From positions 62,001 to 126,000 of the forward strand of contig PMNA01000017.1 in the NCBI GenBank assembly GCA_003162055.1: a stretch of DNA of 64,000 nt. The letters are read 5' to 3'. Shown piece by piece: positions 1-8,566 of the stretch. Below the pieces are notes generated by a model, which had not been told where the DNA came from, searched no databases, and saw only the letters and a program-made list of their open reading frames with translations. Each line of letters starts with the position of its first letter. The stretch's first letter is position 1. Source of the stretch: Actinomycetota bacterium (GTDB lineage Bacteria > Actinomycetota > Thermoleophilia > Gaiellales > Gaiellaceae). The position numbers and the translations under genes are program-made.

Positions 1-459
1 GCGGTCGAGCAGCTGGCCCCAGAGGTGCACGCCCACCTTCATCCAGCCGAGATTGCCCGAGGCATGGAAGGTCGCAACGGTCGTGCAACGAGCAAGCGCC
101 AGGGCGATCACCGCGATCGCCGGCGTCATCGGCTCGTGCACGTGAATCAGGTCGAAGCGCTCGCGCTCGAGCACGCGCTTCAGGCGCGGGTAGACAGCGG
201 GAGCGAGGATGATGTTGGGCAGCGAGTCGTTGGCCGGCACGATCACCGAGCGACCGACCGCAATCACGCCCTCGGGCGGCGGATCGTGGCGGCCGCTGCG
301 CGGGTGGAGGATGCGCGTGAGCCGGCCGGGCGGATCGCTGCCGACGATCGTCCTGGTCTCGACCCCGAGCTCGCGCAGCGCGACAGCCTGGTTCTGGGCG
401 TGCTCCAGCACGCCTCCCCAGTACGACCACGAATAGGGCACGATAATCCCGACCTTCAT
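1..459 (-). CDS. Glycosyltransferase family 4, N-terminal part, cut by window edge
   Basis: The frame is open from an ATG at 459 to base 1 with no stop, so it is missing from the ORF track. The 153 visible residues start MKVGIIVPYSW and form the acceptor-side Rossmann domain of a GT-B enzyme: a glycine-containing loop after the first strand (SYWGGVLEHAQ), then DLIHVHEP and TTVATFHASG. The order resembles PimA-like phosphatidylinositol mannosyltransferases, which act on the inner face of the membrane; this is a family resemblance only. The nucleotide-sugar domain lies outside the window, so the donor cannot be judged. The overlapping plus-strand ORFs 25..474 and 209..436 are shadows. Confidence 0.85.
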   Translation of the reverse strand, partial: MKVGIIVPYSWSYWGGVLEHAQNQAVALRELGVETRTIVGSDPPGRLTRILHPRSGRHDPPPEGVIAVGRSVIVPANDSLPNIILAPAVYPRLKRVLERERFDLIHVHEPMTPAIAVIALALARCTTVATFHASGNLGWMKVGVHLWGQLLDR

Positions 460-588
460 CGCGTCGAACCCTAACCGAGCGCAGGATTCGAGCGCTCGGG
501 TCGCCCGGCGAAAGTGGCAAAAGATACGCCACCGAATACGCCTTCGGAGTACTTCCCGTGCGATTAGCGACGCCCTAGGCTCACAGTC

Positions 589-852
589 ATGCATCTACAA
601 CTAATCCGCACGTCGCCGGCGATCACCGACCGACAGCGGCAGATCGTCGCTCTGATCGCCGCCGGCTGCTCAAACGAAGAGGTAGGGCGGCATCTAGGCA
701 TCTCAGCACGTACGGTGAAGGCGCACTGTGACACGCTTCGCCAGAAGCTCGGCGTCGAGCGGCGACGGCAAATCCCCGGCGCTTACTACAGGCTCACCGG
801 CAATGACCCGTTCATGCGAGCCCTCTCCGATCCAATTCTCCTAGGAGGGTGA
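589..852 (+). CDS. Small stand-alone LuxR-type HTH regulator
   Basis: The 87-residue protein is almost entirely a GerE/LuxR DNA-binding domain: TDRQRQIVALIAAGCSNEEV, then GISARTVKAHCDTLRQKLGV, with the usual recognition helix. There is no receiver or ligand domain, so it belongs to the single-domain regulators common in actinobacteria. Its targets are unknown. A GC-rich hairpin follows the stop, and the large LAL regulator starts about 100 bases downstream on the same strand. The short C-terminal tail after the HTH is not recognised. Confidence 0.8.
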   Translation: MHLQLIRTSPAITDRQRQIVALIAAGCSNEEVGRHLGISARTVKAHCDTLRQKLGVERRRQIPGAYYRLTGNDPFMRALSDPILLGG

Positions 853-857
853 CCGAC

Positions 858-885
858 GCGCCCGCGGCCTCTCGGTCGCGGGCGC
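858..885. terminator. GC-rich hairpin after the small LuxR gene
   Basis: GCGCCCGCG pairs perfectly with CGCGGGCGC across a 10-base loop, a few bases after the stop at 852. A short TTCTC follows rather than a clear U tract, so it is a probable but unproven terminator. Confidence 0.55.
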
Positions 886-948
886 TTCTCGCTCGCTGGC
901 GTGCGCGCTGTTCGCAAGGGAAGATACAAAGCCGGTTAGCGTATTCGC

Positions 949-3498
949 GTGACCGTCACGACAACGAGCGAGAGAGAGGGCTGGCGGCTTGAGCCGCAGC
1001 TGATCAAACGATCGCGCCTACTCGAGAAGCTGGACGACTCCGATGCCCGCGTAATCGCGCTGATAGCGCCGGCAGGCTTCGGGAAAACGACGCTGGCCAG
1101 GCAATGGATCTCGAGCCGCAAGATCGCCGGTGCCTGGTATTCGGTCGGTTCAGAAGGATTCGACATCGCGGCCGTAGCCGCGCGGATTGCTGCGGTCGTT
1201 TCAACGGTTGTCAGCGGTGCCGGGGAGCGAATGCTAACGCGGCTCAGCGTCTCGACCAACCCCGAAGCCGAAGCGTTACTTCTCGCCGAGATGCTGAGCA
1301 AGGAGCTCGCTGCCTGGCCCGCCGATGCTCGGCTTGTGATCGACGACTACCAAGCGCTCGCGGTGTCGCAAGCATGCGAGCGATTCATCGGGACGCTGGT
1401 GCGCGAGACGCCGCTGCGCCTGCTCATCACTAGTCGCAAGCGTCCTTCCTGGGCCAGTTCGCGCCTTCGCCTCTACGGCGAGCTGCTTGAGCTTCGCCGC
1501 GACCAACTGGAGATGACACCCGAAGAAGCAAGCGAAGTCCTTTCCCCGATCGCGAGCGAGAAGCAACGAGCTGAGCTGATACAGGTCTGCCGCGGTTGGC
1601 CGGCGATTCTTGGCCTCGCAGCACGCTCGCAAGGCTCCACTTTGCCCAAGAATGCCCTCCTTCGAAGTCTCTACGACTACTTCGCCGAAGAGCTCTACGT
1701 GGGCACATCTCCCGAGTTGGAGCGCTTTCTCTGCCAGATATCCGCCGCGCCCAACATCAGCAAGAGCCTGCTAGAGCGACTTGGGCCTTCGGCTTTCGAT
1801 CTTGCAGCCGACGCCGAGCGGAGCGGGTTTCTCCACAGCACCAGCGGAAAGGACGAGCGCTCGCTCCATCCACTTCTCCGTAGCTTCCTCGAGCAGCGCC
1901 TCGAAGAGCGCACCGACCGCATCGAGCTCATGGACGAGCTCGCGGAGGCGCTTCTCGTCGACGAGCGCTGGGACGACGTCTGGCAACTCATCCACGACCG
2001 CGATCGCCCCGACCTCCTGCCCCGTCTGATCGAGCTCTCACTACCAGCACTCCTCGACGGCAGCCGCGTAGCCGCGCTCGAGTCCTGGACAGAATTCGGG
2101 CGCGAGCGTAAGCTCGTCTCCCCCCTTCTCGACCTCGCCGAAGCCGAGGTCGCGTTCGTCGTCGGCGATCTCGCCAAGGCGTATGCGCTTGCACTGCAGT
2201 CCACGCATCACTTTGACGAGTCGTCTCCGCTTTGCTGGCGAGCTCATGCGATTGCGGGTCGCAGTGCTTACTTTTCGAACCGCCAGGACACCGCCCGCCA
2301 CCACATGGTCACAGCACGAACTCTTGCGCCCGATCGAAGCGCCGTGTTGCATTGCCTTTGGACGGATTTCCTCTCAGCGATTGAGCTCGAGAGCGACGAC
2401 ACCTCCTCTCTCGTTGATCAGCTTTATGAGTATCAGGACGGTCGACCAGAATCGTTCGTTCGAGCGCTTTCGGCACACGCACTCTTATCTACGCAACTGC
2501 TCGGGTTCTCGTCCTCCGAGCAACCACGTTTTGAGGACGCGCTCCCACTACTTAATCGCGTCCATCCCCAAATCCGCACGGGCTTCGCGATTTTCTATTG
2601 CGACTATCTCACTCAGGCCGCGCATTACTCGGAAGCCGATATCTTGATTCAAGATACGTGGAAATGCCTAGACGACTATGGTCTGTCATTTGGTATTCCA
2701 CTAGCCCTATGCGCACGCGCCGCAATTGCCATTGGTGTTCGTCGATACAGGCATGCTTTGCTTTTATTAGACGCAGCCGATCGAAAGGGAGATCGATGTG
2801 GTTTGAACGTATTCACCTACACAAGAGCGCTGCGCAGAGTGATTAGTTCTATATCGCATGATTTCGATGACAACGTAATGGTGCAGGAAGATGGGCTAAT
2901 CGGGCCTAAGTCATGGCAAGGTTTGGCTCAGAGCGCGAGCGCCCTTTATTACGCTTGTCGAGGGAGGCTCGAGGCAGCGACGGAATGGGCTAACGATGCC
3001 GACGCGACCACAAAGAATATCGACACGCGTGCTCTGACGGCTCTCGTGCGTACGGTGGTTGCCAAGCGATCGGACTCTTCCGAGACGTGCACCTTATTCG
3101 CGAACGCAATGGCTTTCGTTTCGAAGTACGAGCGATGGAACACATTTGTCTGGGCATACCGCGCATGCCCCGAGCTGCTCGCACTGGCGGCATCGGATCC
3201 TGCTACCACATCGCGGATAGCGCCAGTTCTCGGCGCCGCTTGCGACGAGCGTCTCGCTAGGAAGTTCGCTATTGAACTTCCGGCCGGTAGCGCATCGCCG
3301 CCCCTGTCGGACGAGGCTCTTACGCGGCGCGAACGCGAAGTACTTCAGCTCGCTGCCGACGGATATTCGAACAAGGAGATCTCCAATGAGCTCTTTATCA
3401 GCGAAGTGACCGTGAAGGTTCACCTTCGCCACATCTACAAAAAGCTCGGCGTACGCAATCGGACCGAAGCTTCCCGCTACTCGGTGTCTTCAGACTAG
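949..3498 (+). CDS. LAL/MalT-type ATP-binding LuxR family transcriptional regulator
   Basis: The 849-residue protein has a P-loop near residues 41-48 (APAGFGKTTLARQW), a STAND-type NTPase region (RLVIDDYQAL as Walker B), a long helical repeat-like middle, and a C-terminal LuxR HTH (about 785-845: TRREREVLQLAADGYSNKEI). Size and order match the LAL family, in which ATP hydrolysis and inducer binding gate DNA binding. The inducer is unknown. The start is a GTG at 949. The 3' end overlaps the convergent HD-GYP gene by 9 bases. The stretch around 2.6-2.9 kb is somewhat richer in A/T than the ends, as often seen in variable LAL middle regions. Confidence 0.9.
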   Translation: MTVTTTSEREGWRLEPQLIKRSRLLEKLDDSDARVIALIAPAGFGKTTLARQWISSRKIAGAWYSVGSEGFDIAAVAARIAAVVSTVVSGAGERMLTRLSVSTNPEAEALLLAEMLSKELAAWPADARLVIDDYQALAVSQACERFIGTLVRETPLRLLITSRKRPSWASSRLRLYGELLELRRDQLEMTPEEASEVLSPIASEKQRAELIQVCRGWPAILGLAARSQGSTLPKNALLRSLYDYFAEELYVGTSPELERFLCQISAAPNISKSLLERLGPSAFDLAADAERSGFLHSTSGKDERSLHPLLRSFLEQRLEERTDRIELMDELAEALLVDERWDDVWQLIHDRDRPDLLPRLIELSLPALLDGSRVAALESWTEFGRERKLVSPLLDLAEAEVAFVVGDLAKAYALALQSTHHFDESSPLCWRAHAIAGRSAYFSNRQDTARHHMVTARTLAPDRSAVLHCLWTDFLSAIELESDDTSSLVDQLYEYQDGRPESFVRALSAHALLSTQLLGFSSSEQPRFEDALPLLNRVHPQIRTGFAIFYCDYLTQAAHYSEADILIQDTWKCLDDYGLSFGIPLALCARAAIAIGVRRYRHALLLLDAADRKGDRCGLNVFTYTRALRRVISSISHDFDDNVMVQEDGLIGPKSWQGLAQSASALYYACRGRLEAATEWANDADATTKNIDTRALTALVRTVVAKRSDSSETCTLFANAMAFVSKYERWNTFVWAYRACPELLALAASDPATTSRIAPVLGAACDERLARKFAIELPAGSASPPLSDEALTRREREVLQLAADGYSNKEISNELFISEVTVKVHLRHIYKKLGVRNRTEASRYSVSSD

Positions 3499-4914
3499 GC
3501 TCGGCTCCGGCGCAGCGGACGAGGACTTTCCGAGCTCCATCGCTACCAGCTCACCGATCTCCAACTCGAAGTTCGTGTGAGTGCCGGCCACGTAAGCCTC
3601 GCTGGCTCCGTCCAGCACCGCAACGAGCGCTCGAACGGCCGCCGGATCGAATTGCTTGCCGGACTCGCGCTCGAGGCGATCACGCGCCTCCTCGCCGCTC
3701 AGCGCGATCCGGTAGGGACGCTCCGAGGTCATCGCGCTGTAGGCGTCGGCGACGGCCACGATTCTCGAAAGAAGCGGTATCGCCTCGCCCGCGATCCCGC
3801 CCGGATAACCCTCGCCGTCAAAACGCTCATGGTGATGACGGACGGCGGTGGCTATCTCCTCGTATCCCTCGATCCGATCGAGTATCGAGGCACCGACCTC
3901 GGCGTGACTTTGCACGGCCGACCACTCACCGGTTGTCAGCGAGCCGCTCTTTTCCAACACACCGACCGGCACGCCGATCTTTCCGATGTCGTGGAGAAGC
4001 CCACATAGGTGAGCCTTTTCCCGCTCGCTCTGTGATAGCCCGGCCTCAATCGCAATATCGCGCGCGTAGATTGCGACGGCGGCCGAATGGCCCGCAGTGT
4101 AGTGATCTCTGGCGTCGAGGGCTGTGACTAGCGCGGTTGCAAACGACAGGTTTACTCTCGATAACTTCGCGACTGCGGATTCGAGCTCGTTAGTGGCACG
4201 CGCTTGCTCGCGATAGAGAACGAAGTAGCGCTGCGCCGCAATAGCCGGGCCGACAAAGATCACTGCCGACCACGGCGAAACGTGCACATACGCGTACGCG
4301 AGTCCGGCTATCACTGGAACATATACGACCATTCCGGTGAGGCCCACTTGTAGTAGCTCAAAGAAGTAAGTGCGGGGTGTCCATTTCTCTCGAATCGAGA
4401 GCGTTATCGCACCCGCAGCCGATTCGCCGCTAACGGTAACTACAGATGCGATTAGCGTAGATACGAAAAGTCCGCCGAGAGTCGTTTCGGGACTAATCGA
4501 TACGGCCGCAAGTCCTGCAGCTCCCAATACGAGACAGCGAGTACCGGACCAAATAACCCATCTCTCCCAGGGTCGTCCCAACTCGCCTAATAGACAAACG
4601 AAGGCGACGATTACCGCCGAAAGGGGTCCTAAAACAACGGCGGCGAAGATTAACGGCAAGAAGCTCACGGAGACCTCGAGATGAGGACTCAGTCGAACAT
4701 CGAGCCTCTCGCAGATATAAGCGGCCACGGCCATCATTGCCGTGGGCACTAGAGGTCCGAGGTGATAGCCGCGGTAGAGAAGGACCGACGAGAGTGCGGC
4801 CGCTCCGAGCGCTAGAAGAGCCCCATGACTGCGAAGGGCCAGCGTCTGTTGATGCGACGACAGCCGCCGTTCTGTTGTAATGTCGGCCTTCAGGGGGGTG
4901 CCGACCTTCTTCAC
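3490..4914 (-). CDS. Membrane-anchored HD-GYP domain phosphodiesterase
   Basis: 474 residues. The first 230 form several hydrophobic segments (an integral membrane sensor region), followed by a short coiled linker (QARATNELESAVAKL) and an HD-GYP domain. The HD pair is in GLLHDIGKIG (about 308-309), and the signature HHERFDGEGYPGG lies at about 361-373. HD-GYP enzymes hydrolyse cyclic di-GMP or related dinucleotides in the cytoplasm, so this is probably a membrane-controlled c-di-GMP hydrolase. The signal sensed by the N-terminal part is unknown. The start is GTG. It is transcribed divergently from the small peptide ORF at 4960 with only 45 bases between. Confidence 0.9.
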   Translation of the reverse strand: MKKVGTPLKADITTERRLSSHQQTLALRSHGALLALGAAALSSVLLYRGYHLGPLVPTAMMAVAAYICERLDVRLSPHLEVSVSFLPLIFAAVVLGPLSAVIVAFVCLLGELGRPWERWVIWSGTRCLVLGAAGLAAVSISPETTLGGLFVSTLIASVVTVSGESAAGAITLSIREKWTPRTYFFELLQVGLTGMVVYVPVIAGLAYAYVHVSPWSAVIFVGPAIAAQRYFVLYREQARATNELESAVAKLSRVNLSFATALVTALDARDHYTAGHSAAVAIYARDIAIEAGLSQSEREKAHLCGLLHDIGKIGVPVGVLEKSGSLTTGEWSAVQSHAEVGASILDRIEGYEEIATAVRHHHERFDGEGYPGGIAGEAIPLLSRIVAVADAYSAMTSERPYRIALSGEEARDRLERESGKQFDPAAVRALVAVLDGASEAYVAGTHTNFELEIGELVAMELGKSSSAAPEPSLV

Positions 4915-4959
4915 AGGGGTAGGCCTTTCTCGGAGTCGTTTATTAACGAGGAGGTTGAC

Positions 4960-5046
4960 ATGCGTCTTATTTCACTCAAGATCGTTGCACTTCTGTCCGC
5001 GATTGCAAACGTCGCCGCATTCGGCGGATGCATGAAGCCTTGGTAA
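4960..5046 (+). CDS. Candidate 28-residue secreted or lipoprotein-like peptide
   Basis: An ATG preceded by a strong ribosome binding site (GAGGAGG, 6-7 bases upstream) opens a 28-codon frame: MRLISLKIVALL, then a hydrophobic run and a tail AFGGCMKPW. It looks like a bare signal peptide with a positive n-region, a hydrophobic core and a lipobox-like FGGC. It is nested in the ORF-track entry 4825..5046, whose longer N-terminus is unlikely. Neighbours are an HD-GYP gene (divergent) and a small LuxR regulator (convergent). A role as a signalling peptide is inference only; it could also be a leader peptide. Confidence 0.45.
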   Translation: MRLISLKIVALLSAIANVAAFGGCMKPW

Positions 5047-5128
5047 GAGCTTCGATCCTTTACTTCCTAAGGCACAGAAGCATCCCCCGATCGAGGGATA
5101 TCCACAGGTTGGGGAAAACCTCGGGAAT

Positions 5129-5458
5129 CTAAGTAATGAGCCCGCGCCGGAAGCCGACGGCCACGGCGTGGGCCCGCGACCGAGCTTGAAGCTTGGCGAG
5201 TAGGTGGCGGACATGCGACTTGACCGTCTCCTCTGATAGGAAGAGGCGAGCGCCGATCTCGCGATTTACCAGGCCGTCGGAGATCAACTGAAGCACTTCC
5301 AGCTCGCGACTCGTGGGCTCCTGCTCGACGCGAAGCGGCGCGCCGAAGGGAATGACTTCACCGCTGGTCGCTCCGGCTCGCCGTTGCGCAACCTCCTCGA
5401 AACGTCTCGAGTGATCGATATAACGGCTCAGGATTTCCCTTCGCTCGGCAGCGTCCAC
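5129..5458 (-). CDS. Small LuxR-type HTH regulator
   Basis: 109 residues: a charged N-terminal helix of about 45 residues (EILSRYIDHSRRFEEVAQRR) that could mediate dimerisation, then a LuxR HTH (SRELEVLQLISDGLVNREI, FLSEETVKSHVRHLLAKL). There is no receiver domain. The GTG at 5458 is the best start; no strong ribosome site is visible. It is separated by about 120 bases from the binding-protein gene upstream on the same strand. Targets are unknown. Confidence 0.8.
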   Translation of the reverse strand: MDAAERREILSRYIDHSRRFEEVAQRRAGATSGEVIPFGAPLRVEQEPTSRELEVLQLISDGLVNREIGARLFLSEETVKSHVRHLLAKLQARSRAHAVAVGFRRGLIT

Positions 5459-5577
5459 GGTTTGGGTATCGGTCTTCCAGAACCCCTTCCTCTCCCTCTA
5501 TCCAGGGATTGCCGGATCCCCCACCTGATGCGGGAGATGCACGAAATACGTGAACTGGAGCCGATTCCCAGTTCGCG

Positions 5578-7308
5578 CTAGCCGGCCGCAGACCCTCGTT
5601 TGAGGCATAGCCGGCCGTAGTCGACCCCGTAGAGAGTGTTCGAGACGTAGCAACGGAGATCGATGCGCGTGCTGAAAGCGTCGAACGAGCGCGGGTTCAG
5701 AAACGGCGCCAGCGGTGCCCAGCGCATTGTCCGCCGATCGAGCGCGGCCCACTGCGCGTTCACGTCGGGCGTGAGCTCCGGATCGCGCGCCAGACGATTG
5801 ATAGCCACGTTCAGATCCGCGGAGTTGGCGAAGGAGTAGTTCGTATTCGCAAGCGCCTTCGTCTCGCCGCCGTCGAGAAGGGGCTCGAACCAGGCAAGCG
5901 GGTTGGGAATGCTCTGCGTCCAGAGCGAGTAGCCGATCTGAGCCCGCGTGCTCCTGTTGCCGACGGTCGTCCAGTAATGAGCGGGGGGCAACAGCGTCAC
6001 CGCGGAGCGTGGCTTGAGGCCGATCGCGCGGAGCTGGCGTACGAGGTAGAGGGCAGCCGCGCGCGCCTGCACGGGTTGCGTTGGAGCAAAGACGGTTATG
6101 CGCGTTCCCCCTACCTTCGCCTGTTGCACCAGCGCTCTCGCCTTGGCGAGGTTGTACGGGTAAAGGTCATGCCGTGTATATGACGGGTAGGGCGGCGGAA
6201 GTATGTTCTCGCTGGCCACGGCCTGGCCCCCGAAAATCTCAACCAACTGCCGCCTGTCGAGTGCGTAGTTCACGGCTTGGCGGACGCGGACGTCGTTGAA
6301 AGGCCGCTGTGTCGTGTTCATGAAGAAGTACTGGGTGCTGGCATCGGTGTAGGCGCGAAGCTGCAGCCGACTCTTGCGCTTAGCCTGCTCGAGCGAAGCC
6401 GGCGCGATCGGCACGGCCGCATAGTCGGCGTCCCCGGCCGCAAGCTGCTCGAGCGCTACTTTGCCGCCGTCGACGACGTCCACGATGATCCGATCTGGAT
6501 TGGTCGCCGGCACCGTCTCGGTCGGCTCGAAATAGCGGTTTCGCACCAGCGTGAATGCCTTCGGCCACCTGACCTCCGAGATCTTGTACGGACCGGTCGA
6601 GGGGATCGGCTCGAGCGTTTGATCGCGACTCGGCGTGCCCGGCGGGACGGGCGCCGCGAACAGGCTCGCCAGCGCGTCGATGAAGGTCGAGCTGGGCCGC
6701 TTCAGGCGCACCGTGATCGATCTCGTGAAGTCGTTGGTCTCGATACCGGAGATCAATCCCCGGCGCGCCTCGGCGACGCCCGATCCTACGACGTCGTCGA
6801 AAAGCGGCGCCCCCACCGAATCGAGCAAGTAGAGCCTGCGGATCGCATAGGCGAAGTCGGCGGCCTGCACCAGGCTCCCGTCCGAATAGCTCAGCCCGTC
6901 GCGCAGGCGAAACGTGTAGATACGACCGCCCTTCGAGATGTCGGGCATCGCCTCGGCCAGGACCGGAACAATCTGGGAGCTCGCCCTGCCGTTTACGTGT
7001 TGATAGCCGTACGGGCTCAGGTAGACGTTCCAGAGGCTCTGCCAGCAGCCGCTGGTGTAGGAGAGGCCGGGGTCGAGCGAGTCCACCCCGGTGTTGACCT
7101 CTACGTGCAGCGTCGGGAAGCTGCGTAGCACGATCTTCGGCGCCTTCGCACTGCTACCGGAGCCGCCGCACCCGGCCACAAGCGTGAGCGCGAGCATGAG
7201 CGCGGCAAGTAAAACTGCTGTCCCTGTTCGAGCTACTGCTGCCTCCCCTGATTGCTGCCCGGCCGAGTGGAGACTAGCGACAGCCCGCTCTAAAAGGCCG
7301 CAGAACAT
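5578..7308 (-). CDS. ABC transporter substrate-binding lipoprotein, family 5 (peptide/nickel type)
   Basis: The mature part has the SBP_bac_5 layout: LDPGLSYTSGCW near the N-terminus, FRLRDGLSYSDGSLVQAADF, then FNDVRVRQAVNYALDRRQLV. Such lipoproteins deliver oligopeptides or other solutes to ABC permeases on the outer face of the membrane. No permease or ATPase gene is adjacent, so it is an orphan here. A lipobox LTLVAGC follows a hydrophobic stretch. The ORF-track start (7464) lies inside the sigma gene; the ATG at 7308 is the first sensible one. However, the best Shine-Dalgarno site (AGGGGAGG, 7242-7249) sits five bases before a GTA codon at 7236, which would give an ideal 23-residue lipoprotein signal. 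Confidence 0.88.
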   Translation of the reverse strand: MFCGLLERAVASLHSAGQQSGEAAVARTGTAVLLAALMLALTLVAGCGGSGSSAKAPKIVLRSFPTLHVEVNTGVDSLDPGLSYTSGCWQSLWNVYLSPYGYQHVNGRASSQIVPVLAEAMPDISKGGRIYTFRLRDGLSYSDGSLVQAADFAYAIRRLYLLDSVGAPLFDDVVGSGVAEARRGLISGIETNDFTRSITVRLKRPSSTFIDALASLFAAPVPPGTPSRDQTLEPIPSTGPYKISEVRWPKAFTLVRNRYFEPTETVPATNPDRIIVDVVDGGKVALEQLAAGDADYAAVPIAPASLEQAKRKSRLQLRAYTDASTQYFFMNTTQRPFNDVRVRQAVNYALDRRQLVEIFGGQAVASENILPPPYPSYTRHDLYPYNLAKARALVQQAKVGGTRITVFAPTQPVQARAAALYLVRQLRAIGLKPRSAVTLLPPAHYWTTVGNRSTRAQIGYSLWTQSIPNPLAWFEPLLDGGETKALANTNYSFANSADLNVAINRLARDPELTPDVNAQWAALDRRTMRWAPLAPFLNPRSFDAFSTRIDLRCYVSNTLYGVDYGRLCLKRGSAAG

Positions 7309-7363
7309 CCCACCGATTCGGCGCACGAACCGGAACTGGCCCACAACCGGGTTTTGCCGTTGC

Positions 7364-8443
7364 TCAGGCTGCCGCGAGCGAAGAGAGCTCGCGTAGCGCC
7401 CCGAGCCGCGCGAGGGCCTGGCCCTCGAGCTGACGCACACGCTCGCGCGTGAGATCCAGCTCATGGCCGATTGCCTCTAGCGTCCAGGGCTCGCCTTCGA
7501 AACCGAAGCGAAGCTCGAGAATGCGCCGCTCGCGCTCGGGCAGTGCCTCGAGCGCCTTGCGCACGCCTTGCCTGCGCAGCGACTCTTCAGCCTCGTCGAA
7601 CGGATCGGAGGCCTCGCGATCGGCGAAGAGATCGCCGAGCTCGCCCTCGTCATCGGCACCGACAGTCTGGTTCAGCGACACCGAGGCCGAAGCCGCGCCG
7701 AGCGCCTCGTCCACGTGCTGAATGGGAAGTCCTGTCGCCTCGGCAAGCTCGTCCCGCGTCGCCTCGCGACCCAGCTCGACTTCGAGCCGACGCGCAGCCC
7801 GCGACAGCTTCTGCTGGCGCTCGACCACGTGAACGGGAACGCGAATCGTGCGCGCGTGGTTGGCCACTGCGCGCTGCACCGACTGGCGGATCCACCAGGT
7901 CGCGTAGGTCGAGAACTTGAAGCCGCGGCGCCAGTCGAACTTCTCGACTGCGCGGTTGAGGCCGAGCGTGCCTTCCTGGATCAGATCGAGGAAAGGAACA
8001 CCGAGGCCGCGATAGCCCTTGGCGATCGAGACGACCAGTCGCAGGTTCGACTCGATCATGCAGCGCTTGGCGACCGCGTCGCCGCGCTCGATACGCTTGG
8101 CGAGAGACACCTCATCGGCGGCGGTAAGCAGCCTGTGCTTACCAACGTCGGCGAGGAATAGCTGCAGACTGTCGGCAGCACCGGAAAGCTCCGGCACCTC
8201 GACGGGGACGGTCTCCGCCGGCTCGACATGCTCGCTGGCAGCCGCCGCCGGCTGAGCGATCTCCACGCCTATCTTCTCGAGCTCGCGCATGAGGTCTTCA
8301 CGCTCGATCTCGTTGAGGTCGTGCTCCACTACGAGCGCCTCGATCTCGGCCGGCTCGATCGTGCCGCGCTCCTCAGCGGCGTCCACGAATACGCGGACGC
8401 TCTCGCTACCTTCAAGTACTTCCTGCAGGTGATTTTGCGTCAA
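7364..8443 (-). CDS. Sigma-70 family sigma factor, SigA/RpoD-like
   Basis: 359 residues with the primary-sigma layout: a region 1.1-like acidic N-terminus, then region 1.2 and 2 ([71 protein letters not shown]), region 3 and region 4.2 ([21 protein letters not shown]). It directs RNA polymerase to -10/-35 promoters. Whether it is the housekeeping factor or a group 2 paralogue cannot be decided from the window. The start is TTG behind GAGGG. The lipoprotein gene follows on the same strand. Confidence 0.92.
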   Translation of the reverse strand: MTQNHLQEVLEGSESVRVFVDAAEERGTIEPAEIEALVVEHDLNEIEREDLMRELEKIGVEIAQPAAAASEHVEPAETVPVEVPELSGAADSLQLFLADVGKHRLLTAADEVSLAKRIERGDAVAKRCMIESNLRLVVSIAKGYRGLGVPFLDLIQEGTLGLNRAVEKFDWRRGFKFSTYATWWIRQSVQRAVANHARTIRVPVHVVERQQKLSRAARRLEVELGREATRDELAEATGLPIQHVDEALGAASASVSLNQTVGADDEGELGDLFADREASDPFDEAEESLRRQGVRKALEALPERERRILELRFGFEGEPWTLEAIGHELDLTRERVRQLEGQALARLGALRELSSLAAA

Positions 8444-8520
8444 CTGACCCTCGACGTCCTTTCTTTCCCATTATCTCCGCAGCGAACCATCATTCGCTCT
8501 GGTCTCTCCTCGCGGCTCGC

Positions 8521-8537
8521 GAGCCCACTCTGGGCTC
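8521..8537. terminator. Hairpin between topB and the sigma gene
   Basis: GAGCCCA pairs with TGGGCTC across CTC, 30 bases after the topB stop. It is a probable terminator for topB read on the minus strand. No U tract is present. Confidence 0.45.
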
Positions 8538-8566
8538 ACCTACTGCAAACGGACTCCGACTATTCT

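Noticed and set aside
6277-7128. 283-residue plus-strand ORF
   Set aside because: Antisense shadow of the substrate-binding protein gene; basic, low-complexity translation without domain pattern.
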